This document shows positions 19,643-28,470 of a DNA stretch of 64,000 bases, piece by piece. The notes under the pieces are model-generated. The model was not told the DNA's origin and did no database searches. It was given only the letters and a program-made list of their open reading frames with translations. The stretch is from positions 682,001 to 746,000 of the forward strand of contig NZ_JAHSPD010000001.1 in assembly GCF_020141465.1 (NCBI RefSeq), given 5' to 3'. The number at the start of each line of letters is the position of its first letter. Position 1 is the first letter of the stretch. A program made the translations under genes and the position numbers. The stretch comes from Roseovarius carneus. Lineage in GTDB: Bacteria; Pseudomonadota; Alphaproteobacteria; Rhodobacterales; Rhodobacteraceae.

Positions 19643-20299
19643 ATGAGCCTTGCCGATATCACTACCCGCATCACCAAAGCCGAGGCTGCGGCCGGGCGCG
19701 CGCCCGGTTCGGTGCATCTCATTGCCGTCTCCAAAGTGCAGCCCAATGAGCGGGTCGCCGCCGTTCTGGGCGAGGGGCATCGCTGTTTCGGCGAGAACCG
19801 CGTGCAGGAAGCGGCGGGTAAATGGCCCAGCTTCCGCGAGGCATATGCAGGTGTCGACTTGCACCTGATCGGACCCTTGCAAAGCAACAAGGTGCGGCAG
19901 GCTTTTGGGCTTTTTGACGCCATCCACTCCCTAGACCGCCCCAAGCTTGCCACCGCCATCGCGCGGATTGCACAAGAAGAAGGCAGTTGCCCCAAGGTGT
20001 TTGTACAGATCAACACCGGGGAGGAGCCGCAAAAGGCGGGTGTCCTGCCGGGCGGGGCGGATGCGATGATCGCCGAGTGTCGCGCGCTTGATCTGCCCAT
20101 CGAGGGGTTGATGTGTATCCCGCCCGCCGAGGAAGAACCCAGCCTGCATTTCGCACTTCTGGCTAAGATTGCCGAGCGCAACGGGTTGAGCGGCCTCTCG
20201 ATGGGCATGAGCAGCGATTTCGAGAGCGCGATTGCACTTGGTGCGACCCATGTCCGCGTGGGCAGCGCCATTTTCGGCGCGCGTGTGGCCGCAGGCTGA
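19643..20299 (+). CDS. YggS-family PLP-binding homeostasis protein
   Basis: 218 residues. A small TIM-barrel PLP protein (PROSC/YggS) with no known catalysis, needed for balanced vitamin B6 and branched-chain metabolism. The PLP lysine is in HLIAVSKVQP; FGENRVQE, HLIGPLQSNK and GLSMGMSSDFESAI (phosphate cup) are the canonical blocks, and VRVGSAIFGAR closes the barrel. Length is normal. GGAG lies about 12 bases before the ATG. It is divergent from the DUF3576 gene. Confidence 0.92.
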   Translation: MSLADITTRITKAEAAAGRAPGSVHLIAVSKVQPNERVAAVLGEGHRCFGENRVQEAAGKWPSFREAYAGVDLHLIGPLQSNKVRQAFGLFDAIHSLDRPKLATAIARIAQEEGSCPKVFVQINTGEEPQKAGVLPGGADAMIAECRALDLPIEGLMCIPPAEEEPSLHFALLAKIAERNGLSGLSMGMSSDFESAIALGATHVRVGSAIFGARVAAG

Positions 20300-20312
20300 A
20301 CCCCGTTTTCGC

Positions 20313-20804
20313 TCAGCCGATGATCAGCTTGGTCCCCGGCGCGGCCAGAGCCGCGATTTGCCAGATGTGATCGCGGCGAAACGCGATGCAGCCTTCGGTC
20401 GGATATCCGGGCCTGCGCCACTGATGCAAAAAGATGCAAGAGCCGCGCGCGGCCTGCGCCTCGGGCCAGTTCCAATCGGTGATCATCACCACATCATAGA
20501 GCGGATCACCACGCCGGAGCGCCTCATGGCTATGCGCATAAGGCGCACGCACCGGGTGGTTATACTCCGCCTCTCCGCTCGCGTCAGACCACAGATCACC
20601 GGGCAAAATCGGCTCAGCCCATGGCGCGGGCGGCGGCACTCGATCGGGCCGATAGAGCAGCCCCACAATCCGGTGCACACCCTTCGGTGTGGCCCCATCC
20701 CCCTCACGTTTGTCCGCGCTAAGCCCGCCCTTGCCAATGGCGCAGGGCCAAAGCCGCCCGGCATAGCGCAGGCCCATTTTCGTGAGGATCATATCATCGG
20801 TCAT
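20313..20804 (-). CDS. L,D-transpeptidase (YkuD) family protein
   Basis: 163 residues from MTDDMIL. The YkuD catalytic block is FLHQWRRPGYPTEGCIAF: the conserved His, then T-x-G-C with the nucleophilic Cys. Thr replaces the more common Ser of the SxGC motif, which is tolerated. DGATPKGVHRI and WSDASGEAEYNHPVRAP are further family blocks. There is no signal peptide, as in the YafK/ErfK-like short group, so export is uncertain. The reading overlaps the end of the upstream DAO gene by 11 bases, implying coupling. Confidence 0.8.
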   Translation of the reverse strand: MTDDMILTKMGLRYAGRLWPCAIGKGGLSADKREGDGATPKGVHRIVGLLYRPDRVPPPAPWAEPILPGDLWSDASGEAEYNHPVRAPYAHSHEALRRGDPLYDVVMITDWNWPEAQAARGSCIFLHQWRRPGYPTEGCIAFRRDHIWQIAALAAPGTKLIIG

Positions 20805-21867
20805 GGGCAGAGCCTGTGGTGCCAAGGGCCAAGTTTTTCAAAGACGCCTCAGGCCGGAACCCTTCGGGCACCCCATCCCGCCCCTCCAGCACCAGATCGG
20901 CCATCACCTCGGCCACTTTCGGGGCCATGCCAAAGCCGATCTTGAACCCACCATTGGCAATAAACTGCCCCGCGTACAAAGGATGCGGCCCCAGCATCGG
21001 CGCGCGCGACCGTGTGCGGGGCCGCACCCCCGCCCAGCGCGCGATCACCGGCGCGTCCGCCAAGGCGGGCACAGCCGCGCGCGCGGCGGCAATCACATCG
21101 TCAAGCTGCGCATCGGTGTCGGTGCCGCTGGTATAGTCCCGCTCGGAGGTGGAGCCTACGGCCACCGTGCCATCCGCATGAGGCACGATATGCACACCGC
21201 CGGCGAAAAGCTGTGGCAGATCGGGTGCTGCAAACTCCAGGAGCGCCGCCTGCCCCTTGATGCCCATGCCAACCTGCCGCGCAGCACCCGCGTTCAGCGC
21301 CTCAAGCCCCGCGGTGCCCGTGGCATGGATCACCTGACCGCACTCCTTGCCTTCGCGCACGACCTCCCCACCCCGCGCGCAAATGGCGGCGACCAACGCC
21401 GCGCAGGCCTGCTTGGGATGGACCCGCGCCGTCAGCGTGTCGTGGATGACGAACCCCGTGGGCGAGGCTGGCGCCCAGCCGAACACATCCGCCTCCGCCA
21501 CATTCCATTCCGCCAGACCGAGCCAAAGCGCGCCCGCACCCCGACCCCTATCGCGTGCCAGTTCAAGCGCCGCCGCATCGGCCAAGGGCTGAAGCCGCCC
21601 GGTGCGCGCATAGCCCGCGCTGAGGCCGCCCGCCTGCGCGACACCCGCCCAAAACGCCTCGGCCATCAGCAGGCTTTCCAATTGAAATGCCTTCTTGTCG
21701 TTCCAGTTTTCCGGCACATGCGGGGCCAGCGCACCGACAATGCCCCCCGACGCGCCCGCGCCGGGTCCATATGGATCAATGACTCGCACCCGCGCGCCCC
21801 GCTCAAGGCAGGCCCAAGCGATCGAGAGGCCGAAAATACCGGCCCCGTGGATGGTGATATCGGACAT
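20794..21867 (-). CDS. DAO-family FAD oxidoreductase (MnmC oxidase-like candidate)
   Basis: 357 residues. The N-terminus DITIHGAGIFGLSIAWACLE is an FAD dinucleotide fold; the C-terminal RWAGVRPRTRSRAPMLGPHP and ANGGFKIGFGMAPK blocks are those of D-amino-acid-oxidase-like enzymes (glycine oxidase, MnmC oxidase). It is transcribed away from mnmD with 67 bp between. In E. coli, MnmC is a fusion of an MnmD-like methyltransferase and just such a DAO domain that removes the carboxymethyl group from cmnm5s2U34. The neighbourhood therefore suggests, without proving, that this enzyme is the oxidase half. Confidence 0.75.
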   Translation of the reverse strand: MSDITIHGAGIFGLSIAWACLERGARVRVIDPYGPGAGASGGIVGALAPHVPENWNDKKAFQLESLLMAEAFWAGVAQAGGLSAGYARTGRLQPLADAAALELARDRGRGAGALWLGLAEWNVAEADVFGWAPASPTGFVIHDTLTARVHPKQACAALVAAICARGGEVVREGKECGQVIHATGTAGLEALNAGAARQVGMGIKGQAALLEFAAPDLPQLFAGGVHIVPHADGTVAVGSTSERDYTSGTDTDAQLDDVIAAARAAVPALADAPVIARWAGVRPRTRSRAPMLGPHPLYAGQFIANGGFKIGFGMAPKVAEVMADLVLEGRDGVPEGFRPEASLKNLALGTTGSAHDR

Positions 21868-21934
21868 TGCCAAGGCGGCGATCCCTCTGCATGGTCGGCA
21901 CGTGTGCCCACGCCGGACAATAGAGGACAACCGC

Positions 21935-22621
21935 ATGCAAAACCAGCACGCCGATTTAAGCTGGCGCAGCACGGACGGGGCGGGGGAGGTGCCTGTCTCG
22001 GAGCGGTTCGATGACCCCTATTTCAGCTTTGAGAACGGGCTGGAGGAGACGCGGCATGTGTTTCTCGCAGGCAATGACCTACCCGCGCGCTTTGCAGATG
22101 GCTTTCGCATTGCCGAGCTTGGGTTCGGCACCGGGCTGAACATGCTGACAGCGGCCCTTGCATGGCAGAGGGCTGGCACGGCGGGCAGGCTGCACCTGAC
22201 TTCGTTTGAGGCCTATCCAATGGACGCGCACGAGATGCGCCGCGCGCTCACCGCCTTTCCCGAGCTTGGGCGTCTGCGCGATATTCTGGTGGCTGCATGG
22301 GCGCAGGGCGGACAGATTGCTCTGGGCCAGACTGTGCAGCTCGACGTGATCATAGGTGATGCGCGCGAGACCCTGCCCGCATGGCAAGGTGCTGCGGACG
22401 CGTGGTTTCTCGACGGCTTCTCCCCGGCCAAAAACCCCGAGCTTTGGGGTGCGGACCTGATGGCGCAGGTCTATGCCCACACAGCCCCCGGTGGCACGGC
22501 CGCGACCTATACCGCCGCAGGCTTCGTGCGGCGAGGCCTTGCGGATGCGGGCTTTGAGGTGGAGCGGACACCCGGCTTTGGCCGCAAGCGCCACATGACC
22601 CGCGCGAGGCGACGCACATGA
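21935..22621 (+). CDS. mnmD: tRNA (mnm5s2U34) methyltransferase MnmD
   Basis: 228 residues. SAM-dependent methyltransferase making the methylaminomethyl group at U34 of tRNAs. RIAELGFGTGLNMLTAA is the SAM motif I; AWFLDGFSPAKNPELWG is the highly specific MnmD/MnmC methyltransferase block, and ATYTAAGFVRRGLADAGF closes the domain. The oxidase domain fused to it in E. coli MnmC is absent, but a DAO enzyme is encoded divergently next door. GAGGACAA lies before the ATG. The stop overlaps the transporter start (ATGA). Confidence 0.9.
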   Translation: MQNQHADLSWRSTDGAGEVPVSERFDDPYFSFENGLEETRHVFLAGNDLPARFADGFRIAELGFGTGLNMLTAALAWQRAGTAGRLHLTSFEAYPMDAHEMRRALTAFPELGRLRDILVAAWAQGGQIALGQTVQLDVIIGDARETLPAWQGAADAWFLDGFSPAKNPELWGADLMAQVYAHTAPGGTAATYTAAGFVRRGLADAGFEVERTPGFGRKRHMTRARRRT

Positions 22622-23484
22622 CCGAACAAAACACACGGCTCGGCATCATGCTGATGGTCATCACCACGTTCATCTTCGCCATGCAGGACGGGCTCTCGCG
22701 CCATCTGGCGGGGGAATATAATGTGCTGATGGTGATCATGGTGCGCTATTGGTTCTTTGCGGCCTTCGTCATCACCATCGCTGCCCGCAAGGCCGGCGGC
22801 ATCCGCGCCGCTGCGCGCACAAGTCAGCCCCGCGTGCAGGGGTTTCGCGCGCTGCTTCTGGTCACAGAAATCTGCGTCATGGTGCTGGCCTTCACCCTTC
22901 TGGGCCTGGTGGAAAGCCACGCAGTCTTTGCCTGCTATCCACTCCTGATCGCCGCCCTTTCCGGCCCCGTTCTGGGCGAGCATGTGGGCTGGCGCCGCTG
23001 GGCCGCGATCGGCGTAGGCTTTGTCGGCGTAATCATCATCCTTGAGCCGGGGTTCGGCGTTTTTCAGATTGAGGCGGTGGTGCCCCTGCTGGCAGCGCTG
23101 ATGTTCGCGCTCTACGGTCTTCTGACGCGATACGTCGCCCGCGAGGATAGCGCCGCCACCAGCTTTTTCTGGACCGGCACGGTCGGTGCCATTGGGATCA
23201 CGGCGGTGGGCATCTGGTTCTGGGAGCCGATGAGCGCGCCTGACTGGGCATGGATGAGCCTCCTTTGCGTCACGGGCGCGCTTGGCCATTTCACCTTGAT
23301 CAAATGCTATGAGGTGGCCGAGGCGAGTGCTGTGCAACCCTTCGCCTATCTCCAGCTTGTCTTCGTCACCGTCTTGGGCGTCACCGTCTTTGGCGAGGCG
23401 ATCCGGCTCAACGTGGCGCTCGGGACGGGCATCGTCGTGGCCGCTGGACTATTCACCCTCTGGCGGCAGCGTCAGGTAGGATAA
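22618..23484 (+). CDS. EamA/DMT-family transporter
   Basis: 288 residues with about ten hydrophobic helices in two EamA repeats: the first begins GIMLMVITTFIFAMQDGLSRHLAG, the second VPLLAALMFALYGLLTRYV, and each ends with a conserved Pro/Glu-containing helix (SGPVLGEHVGW, LGVTVFGEAI). Inner-membrane drug/metabolite exporter type; the substrate cannot be predicted. It overlaps mnmD by 4 bases. Confidence 0.88.
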   Translation: MTEQNTRLGIMLMVITTFIFAMQDGLSRHLAGEYNVLMVIMVRYWFFAAFVITIAARKAGGIRAAARTSQPRVQGFRALLLVTEICVMVLAFTLLGLVESHAVFACYPLLIAALSGPVLGEHVGWRRWAAIGVGFVGVIIILEPGFGVFQIEAVVPLLAALMFALYGLLTRYVAREDSAATSFFWTGTVGAIGITAVGIWFWEPMSAPDWAWMSLLCVTGALGHFTLIKCYEVAEASAVQPFAYLQLVFVTVLGVTVFGEAIRLNVALGTGIVVAAGLFTLWRQRQVG

Positions 23485-23527
23485 CGCTTGATTGGGCGGT
23501 GGGGCTGTGGCACCTCTAAACAGATGA

Positions 23528-23541
23528 TCACAAGCTTGTGA
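23528..23541. promoter_or_regulatory. 14-bp perfect palindrome at the ribosome site
   Basis: TCACAAGCTTGTGA, perfectly self-complementary, ends one base before the ATG of the following small membrane-protein gene. Its position over the translation start region suggests an operator or an mRNA structure controlling that gene. It does not match the FNR consensus (TTGAT-N4-ATCAA). No regulator is encoded nearby. Confidence 0.35.
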
Positions 23542-23542
23542 G

Positions 23543-23929
23543 ATGCCTTTTTTGATGCGCATGCGCTCCGCCATTCTATCCGAATTTGCCACATCGGTCC
23601 TGCCGGTGGCCTTGGCGTTCGTTCTGGCATTCCGGCTCATTGCGGTGCCTTTGGTGCTGCCCAATGCGGCAGACGGGACCGTTACACTCTGCCTTGGCGG
23701 CAAGATAGTCACGATCAACTGGGATGGGCCGGGAACGCCCAAAGTCACCCATGACGTCTGCCCTGCGATGGGCCTGCTGGCCTTGGTGGATGCGGTAGCA
23801 CCGCTCCCTCCCGCGCCCGAAGCACAGCTCCGGCCTGCGGATTACGCGCTGATGGACCCGCTTGCCATCCGCGCCCATGTGCTGTCTGCCCGGATGCCCC
23901 GCGCGCCGCCGCGCGCCATGTCTGCCTGA
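23543..23929 (+). CDS. Small membrane or exported protein, DUF2946-like
   Basis: 128 residues. An N-terminal hydrophobic segment (SVLPVALAFVLAFRLIAVPLVL, about 18-39) is a signal anchor. A two-Cys part follows (TLCLGGKIV ... DVCPAMGL), then a Pro/Ala-rich end. The order signal, CxGG, CP resembles DUF2946-type proteins often found with copper-handling genes, and the next gene also looks metal-related, but the similarity is weak. ATGs at 23555 and 23561 are alternative starts. Confidence 0.5.
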   Translation: MPFLMRMRSAILSEFATSVLPVALAFVLAFRLIAVPLVLPNAADGTVTLCLGGKIVTINWDGPGTPKVTHDVCPAMGLLALVDAVAPLPPAPEAQLRPADYALMDPLAIRAHVLSARMPRAPPRAMSA

Positions 23930-23997
23930 GTTTTAGCTGACATAAGGGCGGCCCCACGTCACGGGCGCGCCTTAGCATTTATCTGAGAGAACAACTA

Positions 23998-25098
23998 ATG
24001 AAATACCGTATTCTGACAGCGCTCGCGCTGAGCGCCACCTTTACGGCAGGCCCCCTGCTTGCCCATGACGACGCCCTGCCGGGCACAGCAGGCCCTGCGC
24101 CGCTGCGCGCGGACGGGCACGCCCCGATTGGCGTGATGGGCGATCATCGCCACAAAACCGGCGAGGTCATGCTATCCTTCCGCTCGATGTATATGAGCAT
24201 GGAGGGCAACCAACAGGGTACCTCCAGCATCAGCCCACAGACCCTCGTCACAACCGTGCCAAACCGCTTTTCCGGTGCGCCAGGTCAGCCCCCTACGCTG
24301 CGCATTGTGCCCTTGGACATGCAGATGCAGATGCACATGCTCGGCGCGATGTATGCACCGAGCGACCGTGTCACGCTGATGGCGATGCTGCCTTACGTGA
24401 AGAAGACCATGAACCACCTGACCTTCGCAGGCGGTACTGGCACGACGGTGCGCGGCACGTTTGAGACCGAGACAAAAGGCATTGGCGATGTGAAGGTCTC
24501 GGCCCTCATCGGCCTGATGGAGAGCGGCGAGCATAAGCTGCATTTCAACGCAGGTCTCAGCCTGCCCACAGGCTCTATCACGGAAACGGGGCGCATTCTG
24601 ACCCCCGCGGGGGCGACACCCGAGGTGCGCCTGCCTTATGCGATGCAGCTTGGCTCAGGCACCTATGACCTGCTCCCCGGCATCACCTATATGGGCGGCG
24701 CAGGCGACACACGCTGGGGCGCGCAGCTGCGCGGCATCATCCGGTTGGGCAGCAATGATGAGGGCTATTCCTTGGGTGATGAGGTGGCCGCGACCGCTTG
24801 GGTCAGCCGCCAGATTGAGCCTTGGATTTCCGTCTCGGGCCGTGTGGAGGCCAAAACACTGGGCCGGATTGACGGGATCGATCCCAATATCGTGGGCCCC
24901 GTGCAAACCGCGAACCCTGCCAATTACGGTGGTGACACCGTATCGCTCTTTGCCGGGGTGAACATGGTGGGCCAGAAGGGCGCATGGCGTGGTCATCGCC
25001 TCGCAATCGAAGCGGGCGCGCCGGTCTATCAGGACCTCAACGGCGTCCAGATGCAGACCGACTGGTCCGTCTCCGTCGGCTGGCAATACGCGTTCTGA
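23998..25098 (+). CDS. Secreted, Met/His-rich outer-membrane-type transporter
   Basis: 366 residues. Signal peptide MKYRILTALALSATFTAGPLLA, then IGVMGDHRHKTGEVMLSFRSMYMSMEGNQ and later DMQMQMHMLGAMY, which are strikingly rich in Met and His. The alternating beta pattern, and an end in the aromatic WQYAF typical of BAM-recognised barrels, point to an outer-membrane beta-barrel. Homologues are annotated as putative transporters and, from memory, often sit in copper-resistance clusters. Met-rich stretches would suit Cu(I). A strong terminator follows the gene. Confidence 0.65.
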   Translation: MKYRILTALALSATFTAGPLLAHDDALPGTAGPAPLRADGHAPIGVMGDHRHKTGEVMLSFRSMYMSMEGNQQGTSSISPQTLVTTVPNRFSGAPGQPPTLRIVPLDMQMQMHMLGAMYAPSDRVTLMAMLPYVKKTMNHLTFAGGTGTTVRGTFETETKGIGDVKVSALIGLMESGEHKLHFNAGLSLPTGSITETGRILTPAGATPEVRLPYAMQLGSGTYDLLPGITYMGGAGDTRWGAQLRGIIRLGSNDEGYSLGDEVAATAWVSRQIEPWISVSGRVEAKTLGRIDGIDPNIVGPVQTANPANYGGDTVSLFAGVNMVGQKGAWRGHRLAIEAGAPVYQDLNGVQMQTDWSVSVGWQYAF

Positions 25099-25107
25099 AC
25101 AGGCGCA

Positions 25108-25143
25108 GGCTCCGGGCGCTCTCAACGCGCCCGGAGCCATTTT
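25108..25143 (+). terminator. Rho-independent terminator
   Basis: A 12-bp perfect GC-rich stem, GGCTCCGGGCGC with its complement GCGCCCGGAGCC, a 7-base loop, then ATTTT. It ends the two-gene unit 23543-25098 on the + strand and separates it from the convergent lytic transglycosylase gene. Confidence 0.85.
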
Positions 25144-25164
25144 GCCGTGTCTATTTCACGATGT

Positions 25165-27129
25165 CTACTTCACGGTGATCGTCGCCCCAAGAAGCTCTTG
25201 GGTGAACGGAATCGGCAAAGCCTCCCGGCCCAGCCGCGCGCGGTAGACGGGCAAGCTCTCTGTCACGCGATGGATATAATTGCGGGTCTCGTTGAACGGG
25301 ATATGCTCAATCCAGTCGATGATATCCATACCGCCAGAAGTCTGGGCCACACGTGGGTCGCCAAAATCCTCCATCCAGCCGATGGGGCGGCGCGGGCCTG
25401 CATTATAGCCTGCCGAAATCATCACCACATTGCCGTCGAACATCTCCGAGAGCTGCGCAATATACGTGCTGCCAAGCTGAGCGTTATACCGCCAATCGCT
25501 GAGCACGCGGGCACGCTCATGCGCCAACCCCAAATCGCGCGCCACATCGCTGGCCGTGCCCGGCATCAGCTGCATCAGGCCCTCGGCCCCCGCACCGCTG
25601 GTCACGCCAAAATCAAACTCCGACTCGCGACGCGCAATCGCCAGCGCCATCTCCATCGGCACGGGAAGATCCATCTCCTGCATCGGGTGCAGCGCATAAT
25701 AAGGCCCCGGCAAAACGATGCCGCGCTGCGCCACAGCCTTGCCCAGCATGACCTGCAAATGCGGGGCGCCCATCTCTTGCAGCACGGCGGCGATCTGACC
25801 ATTCCCCACGCGGTCCTGCGTCTGGCTCAGCGCCACAAAAAGCTGTTCGGACAGGGTCAGTTGACCCGCTGCATGGGCCAAGACCGCCGCTTGGAAAAGG
25901 GGCGTCTGCGTGAAAGGGGCCGCGCGCCAATCAGGGAAGGTCTCTGTGCCAGAAAGCGCAGGATCAGCAGGTAATCCAGCCTTTTCAGCAGCCAAGAGGC
26001 CGTAGAAGCTGGTCTGATGCTCGGCACCTTCCTCATAGGCGATCTGCGCGCCTTCCGCGTCACCCAACGCCTCCTGCGCGCGGCCAATCCAATACCCCGC
26101 CCGACCCAGCGAAATCGGCGTGGCCACGGCGGCGCGCAGGCGTTGAAAATGATCCAGCGCCAGTTCCGGCTCATCGAGGAACCTGAGCGCGAGATAGCCC
26201 GAGAGCCACTCCAGATCGGCAAAGGCCGCCCCCTCCACAAGCTGATGCCGCGAGGCCAGATCATAGGCAGCCGCATAGTCCTGTGCGCGCATCATCCGGC
26301 GCGACAGGGCGCGCCGCCACCCGGACCAGTTCTGCGCCCGCCCCAAGCCGCCCTCGATGGCGCTTTGAGAGCGCATGAGGGCAATCGCCTTGTCGTCCTC
26401 ATCAATCTCCAGATACCGCTCAAACCGGGCATGGGCGAGGCCCGGATCATTGCGCAATACCTCGGGAAGGCTGGCGATCTTCGCATCCAGCCCGCGCTGA
26501 CCCGCTGCTGCCGCCTGCCGGATTTCGGCCACCGCACGCGCGCCGTCGCTGGCCAAGGGCAGCATCAATTCAGCATCACGCAGCCCGCGCCACAGGGTCA
26601 TATCAAGCCGCGCATCATGGTGCGGTGCCAAAAGCTCGGCATGGGCGGCCATGAAATCGGCGTGCTCTTCAGCGCTCAGGTCAAAGGACCGCCACGCCAT
26701 GACAACGCTGGCATCGGCATCCCCGACCTGCCCCGCGGCGCGCAACGCGCGATCAAGACGCAAGATACCGGCCCCCGTCTCAGGCAATCCGCCGGCATGA
26801 AACGCCAAGACCTGCGCATCAGTGGCGTCGGCAAAATCAGTCTCCGCCCGCGCCCTAAGCCGCTCAAGCCCCGGCCAATCGGGATAGGTCTCCAAAAACG
26901 TCAAAACCTCCGCCGGGCTGCCGCGGCCTGCACGCAAGCGATACCACTCGACAAGCACCACAGCCCCCGGCCCATCCCGCTCGGCCAAGTCAGCAGCCCA
27001 CTCCCACCGACCATCGCCCAAGGCGTCCAAAGCCGAAGCCAGCGGGCGCGGCGCGATCTTCGCAGGCTCCGCCATAGCAGGCAGCGCAAGCCCGAAGGCC
27101 GCGCAAAACGGGAGAAGACAGCGCAACAT
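25165..27129 (-). CDS. Soluble lytic murein transglycosylase
   Basis: 654 residues. Signal peptide MLRCLLPFCAAFGLALPAMA, a long alpha-superhelical U-domain, and a C-terminal SLT lysozyme-like domain. ALAIARRESEF carries the catalytic Glu; GLMQLMPGTA and YIAQLSEMFDGNVVMISAGYNAGP are the other SLT blocks. Cleaves peptidoglycan to 1,6-anhydromuropeptides in the periplasm. Starts nine and three codons upstream exist, but the one chosen gives the best signal peptide with AGGAA ten bases before it. It is divergent from dapA. Confidence 0.93.
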   Translation of the reverse strand: MLRCLLPFCAAFGLALPAMAEPAKIAPRPLASALDALGDGRWEWAADLAERDGPGAVVLVEWYRLRAGRGSPAEVLTFLETYPDWPGLERLRARAETDFADATDAQVLAFHAGGLPETGAGILRLDRALRAAGQVGDADASVVMAWRSFDLSAEEHADFMAAHAELLAPHHDARLDMTLWRGLRDAELMLPLASDGARAVAEIRQAAAAGQRGLDAKIASLPEVLRNDPGLAHARFERYLEIDEDDKAIALMRSQSAIEGGLGRAQNWSGWRRALSRRMMRAQDYAAAYDLASRHQLVEGAAFADLEWLSGYLALRFLDEPELALDHFQRLRAAVATPISLGRAGYWIGRAQEALGDAEGAQIAYEEGAEHQTSFYGLLAAEKAGLPADPALSGTETFPDWRAAPFTQTPLFQAAVLAHAAGQLTLSEQLFVALSQTQDRVGNGQIAAVLQEMGAPHLQVMLGKAVAQRGIVLPGPYYALHPMQEMDLPVPMEMALAIARRESEFDFGVTSGAGAEGLMQLMPGTASDVARDLGLAHERARVLSDWRYNAQLGSTYIAQLSEMFDGNVVMISAGYNAGPRRPIGWMEDFGDPRVAQTSGGMDIIDWIEHIPFNETRNYIHRVTESLPVYRARLGREALPIPFTQELLGATITVK

Positions 27130-27313
27130 CTCTTGCATTTCCTGGCTCTTCAAAGGATAGACAGCGCCAGCCTAAGGCCGCGCCTGAGGGCCGTCCACCC
27201 GCTAAACTTGGCAGGGGGGCGGCATCCCGATAGGGTCGCGAAAATGTTATCACGAGAGGGCCCAACCCGGCCCCGACAACGCGTAAAGACAACGCATGAA
27301 AAGGAGCGCTCCG

Positions 27314-28189
27314 ATGATCAAAGGTTCCATGCCAGCCCTGGTCACACCGTTCAAGAACGGTGAAGTGGATTTCGACACGCTCAAGACGTTGGTGGAATGG
27401 CATATCGGCGAAGGCAGCCATGGCCTGGTGCCGGTGGGCACAACTGGCGAGAGCCCGACGCTGTCACATGCCGAGCATGAAAGCGTCGTCGAGGAAGTGG
27501 TGCGCGCAGCGGCAGGCCGCATCCCGGTGATCGCAGGCGCAGGCAGCAATAACACTGTCGAATCAATGCGCTTCATGCAGCACGCCGACAAAGTTGGCGC
27601 CACAGCGGCACTTATCGTCACACCCTATTACAACAAACCCACCCAGCGCGGCCTGATTGCGCATTTTACGGCCCTGCATGACTGCTGCGATTTGCCGATC
27701 GTAATCTACAATATCCCCGGCCGCTCCGTCGTGGATATGACGCCCGAGACCATGGGCACGCTGGCCAAACTGCCACGCATCATCGGCGTGAAAGACGCAA
27801 CCGGCGATCTCGCGCGCGTCTGCCAACAACGCATCACCTGCGGCCCCGAGTTCATTCAGATCTCTGGCGAGGACGCCACAGCCCACGGCTTCAACGCCCA
27901 AGGCGGCACCGGCTGCATCTCGGTCACGGCCAATGTCGCCCCCAAACTCTGCGCAGCCCTGCAAGAGGCCTGCCTGGCCGGGCGCTATGACACGGCTTTG
28001 GACATTCAGGACCGCCTGATGCCGCTGCACCAAGCCATCTTCACCGAGCCCGGCCTCGTCGGTGTGAAATACGCGATGTCCAAGCTCGGGCTCTGCTCCG
28101 AGGAAGTGCGCTCACCGCTCACTGGGCTTGCGGATGAGACAAAGGGCTTGGTTGAAAACGGTCTGCGCCATGCGGGGTTACTGACCTGA
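27314..28189 (+). CDS. dapA: 4-hydroxy-tetrahydrodipicolinate synthase
   Basis: 291 residues. Condenses pyruvate with aspartate semialdehyde, the first step of the lysine/diaminopimelate branch. The Schiff-base lysine is K160 in GVKDATGD; Tyr132 lies in IYNIPGR; GTTGES at 42-47 binds the pyruvate carboxylate. AAGGAG precedes the chosen ATG, and an in-frame start six codons earlier is less likely. Single-gene unit divergent from the transglycosylase. Confidence 0.97.
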   Translation: MIKGSMPALVTPFKNGEVDFDTLKTLVEWHIGEGSHGLVPVGTTGESPTLSHAEHESVVEEVVRAAAGRIPVIAGAGSNNTVESMRFMQHADKVGATAALIVTPYYNKPTQRGLIAHFTALHDCCDLPIVIYNIPGRSVVDMTPETMGTLAKLPRIIGVKDATGDLARVCQQRITCGPEFIQISGEDATAHGFNAQGGTGCISVTANVAPKLCAALQEACLAGRYDTALDIQDRLMPLHQAIFTEPGLVGVKYAMSKLGLCSEEVRSPLTGLADETKGLVENGLRHAGLLT

Positions 28190-28470
28190 GGCAGGCTTTG
28201 ACTGACGGCTGGTATCAATAGCACTTTGGACTGCTCGGCAGAGGGCGCGTTTGAGTATTTCTTCTAAGAAGAAACGCAATTTTTTATTAACTTTAATATG
28301 GTTCTCTTGCTGCACGGTACAGGCTGGAGAGCCGATGACCGTCTGAGGAGAAGGCGCATCCTGCTTGCCGGCGTGAGGGTCAGTGGCCCAGTCCGGAAGC
28401 GGGGTGCCCACCTTGGCTTTCTTCTTAGGGAAAATACTCAAAATCTTTTCTCACCAAAGAGGACTATCCC
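28190..28470. other. Intergenic stretch with a weak open frame
   Basis: No convincing gene. On the minus strand, 28178-28441 is open for 87 codons from a TTG (product starting SIFPKKKAKVGTPLPDW) and its end overlaps the 3' end of dapA. It has no ATG and no clear ribosome site, and nothing in it is recognised. Base composition is more AT-rich than in the neighbours. Confidence 0.4.

Noticed and set aside
27296-27313. Upstream start for dapA
   Set aside because: AAGGAG is correctly spaced only for the ATG at 27314, which also gives the usual 291 residues.
28190-28470. Missing smpB after dapA
   Set aside because: I recall slt-dapA-smpB order in some relatives but cannot establish it, and no smpB remnant was seen.
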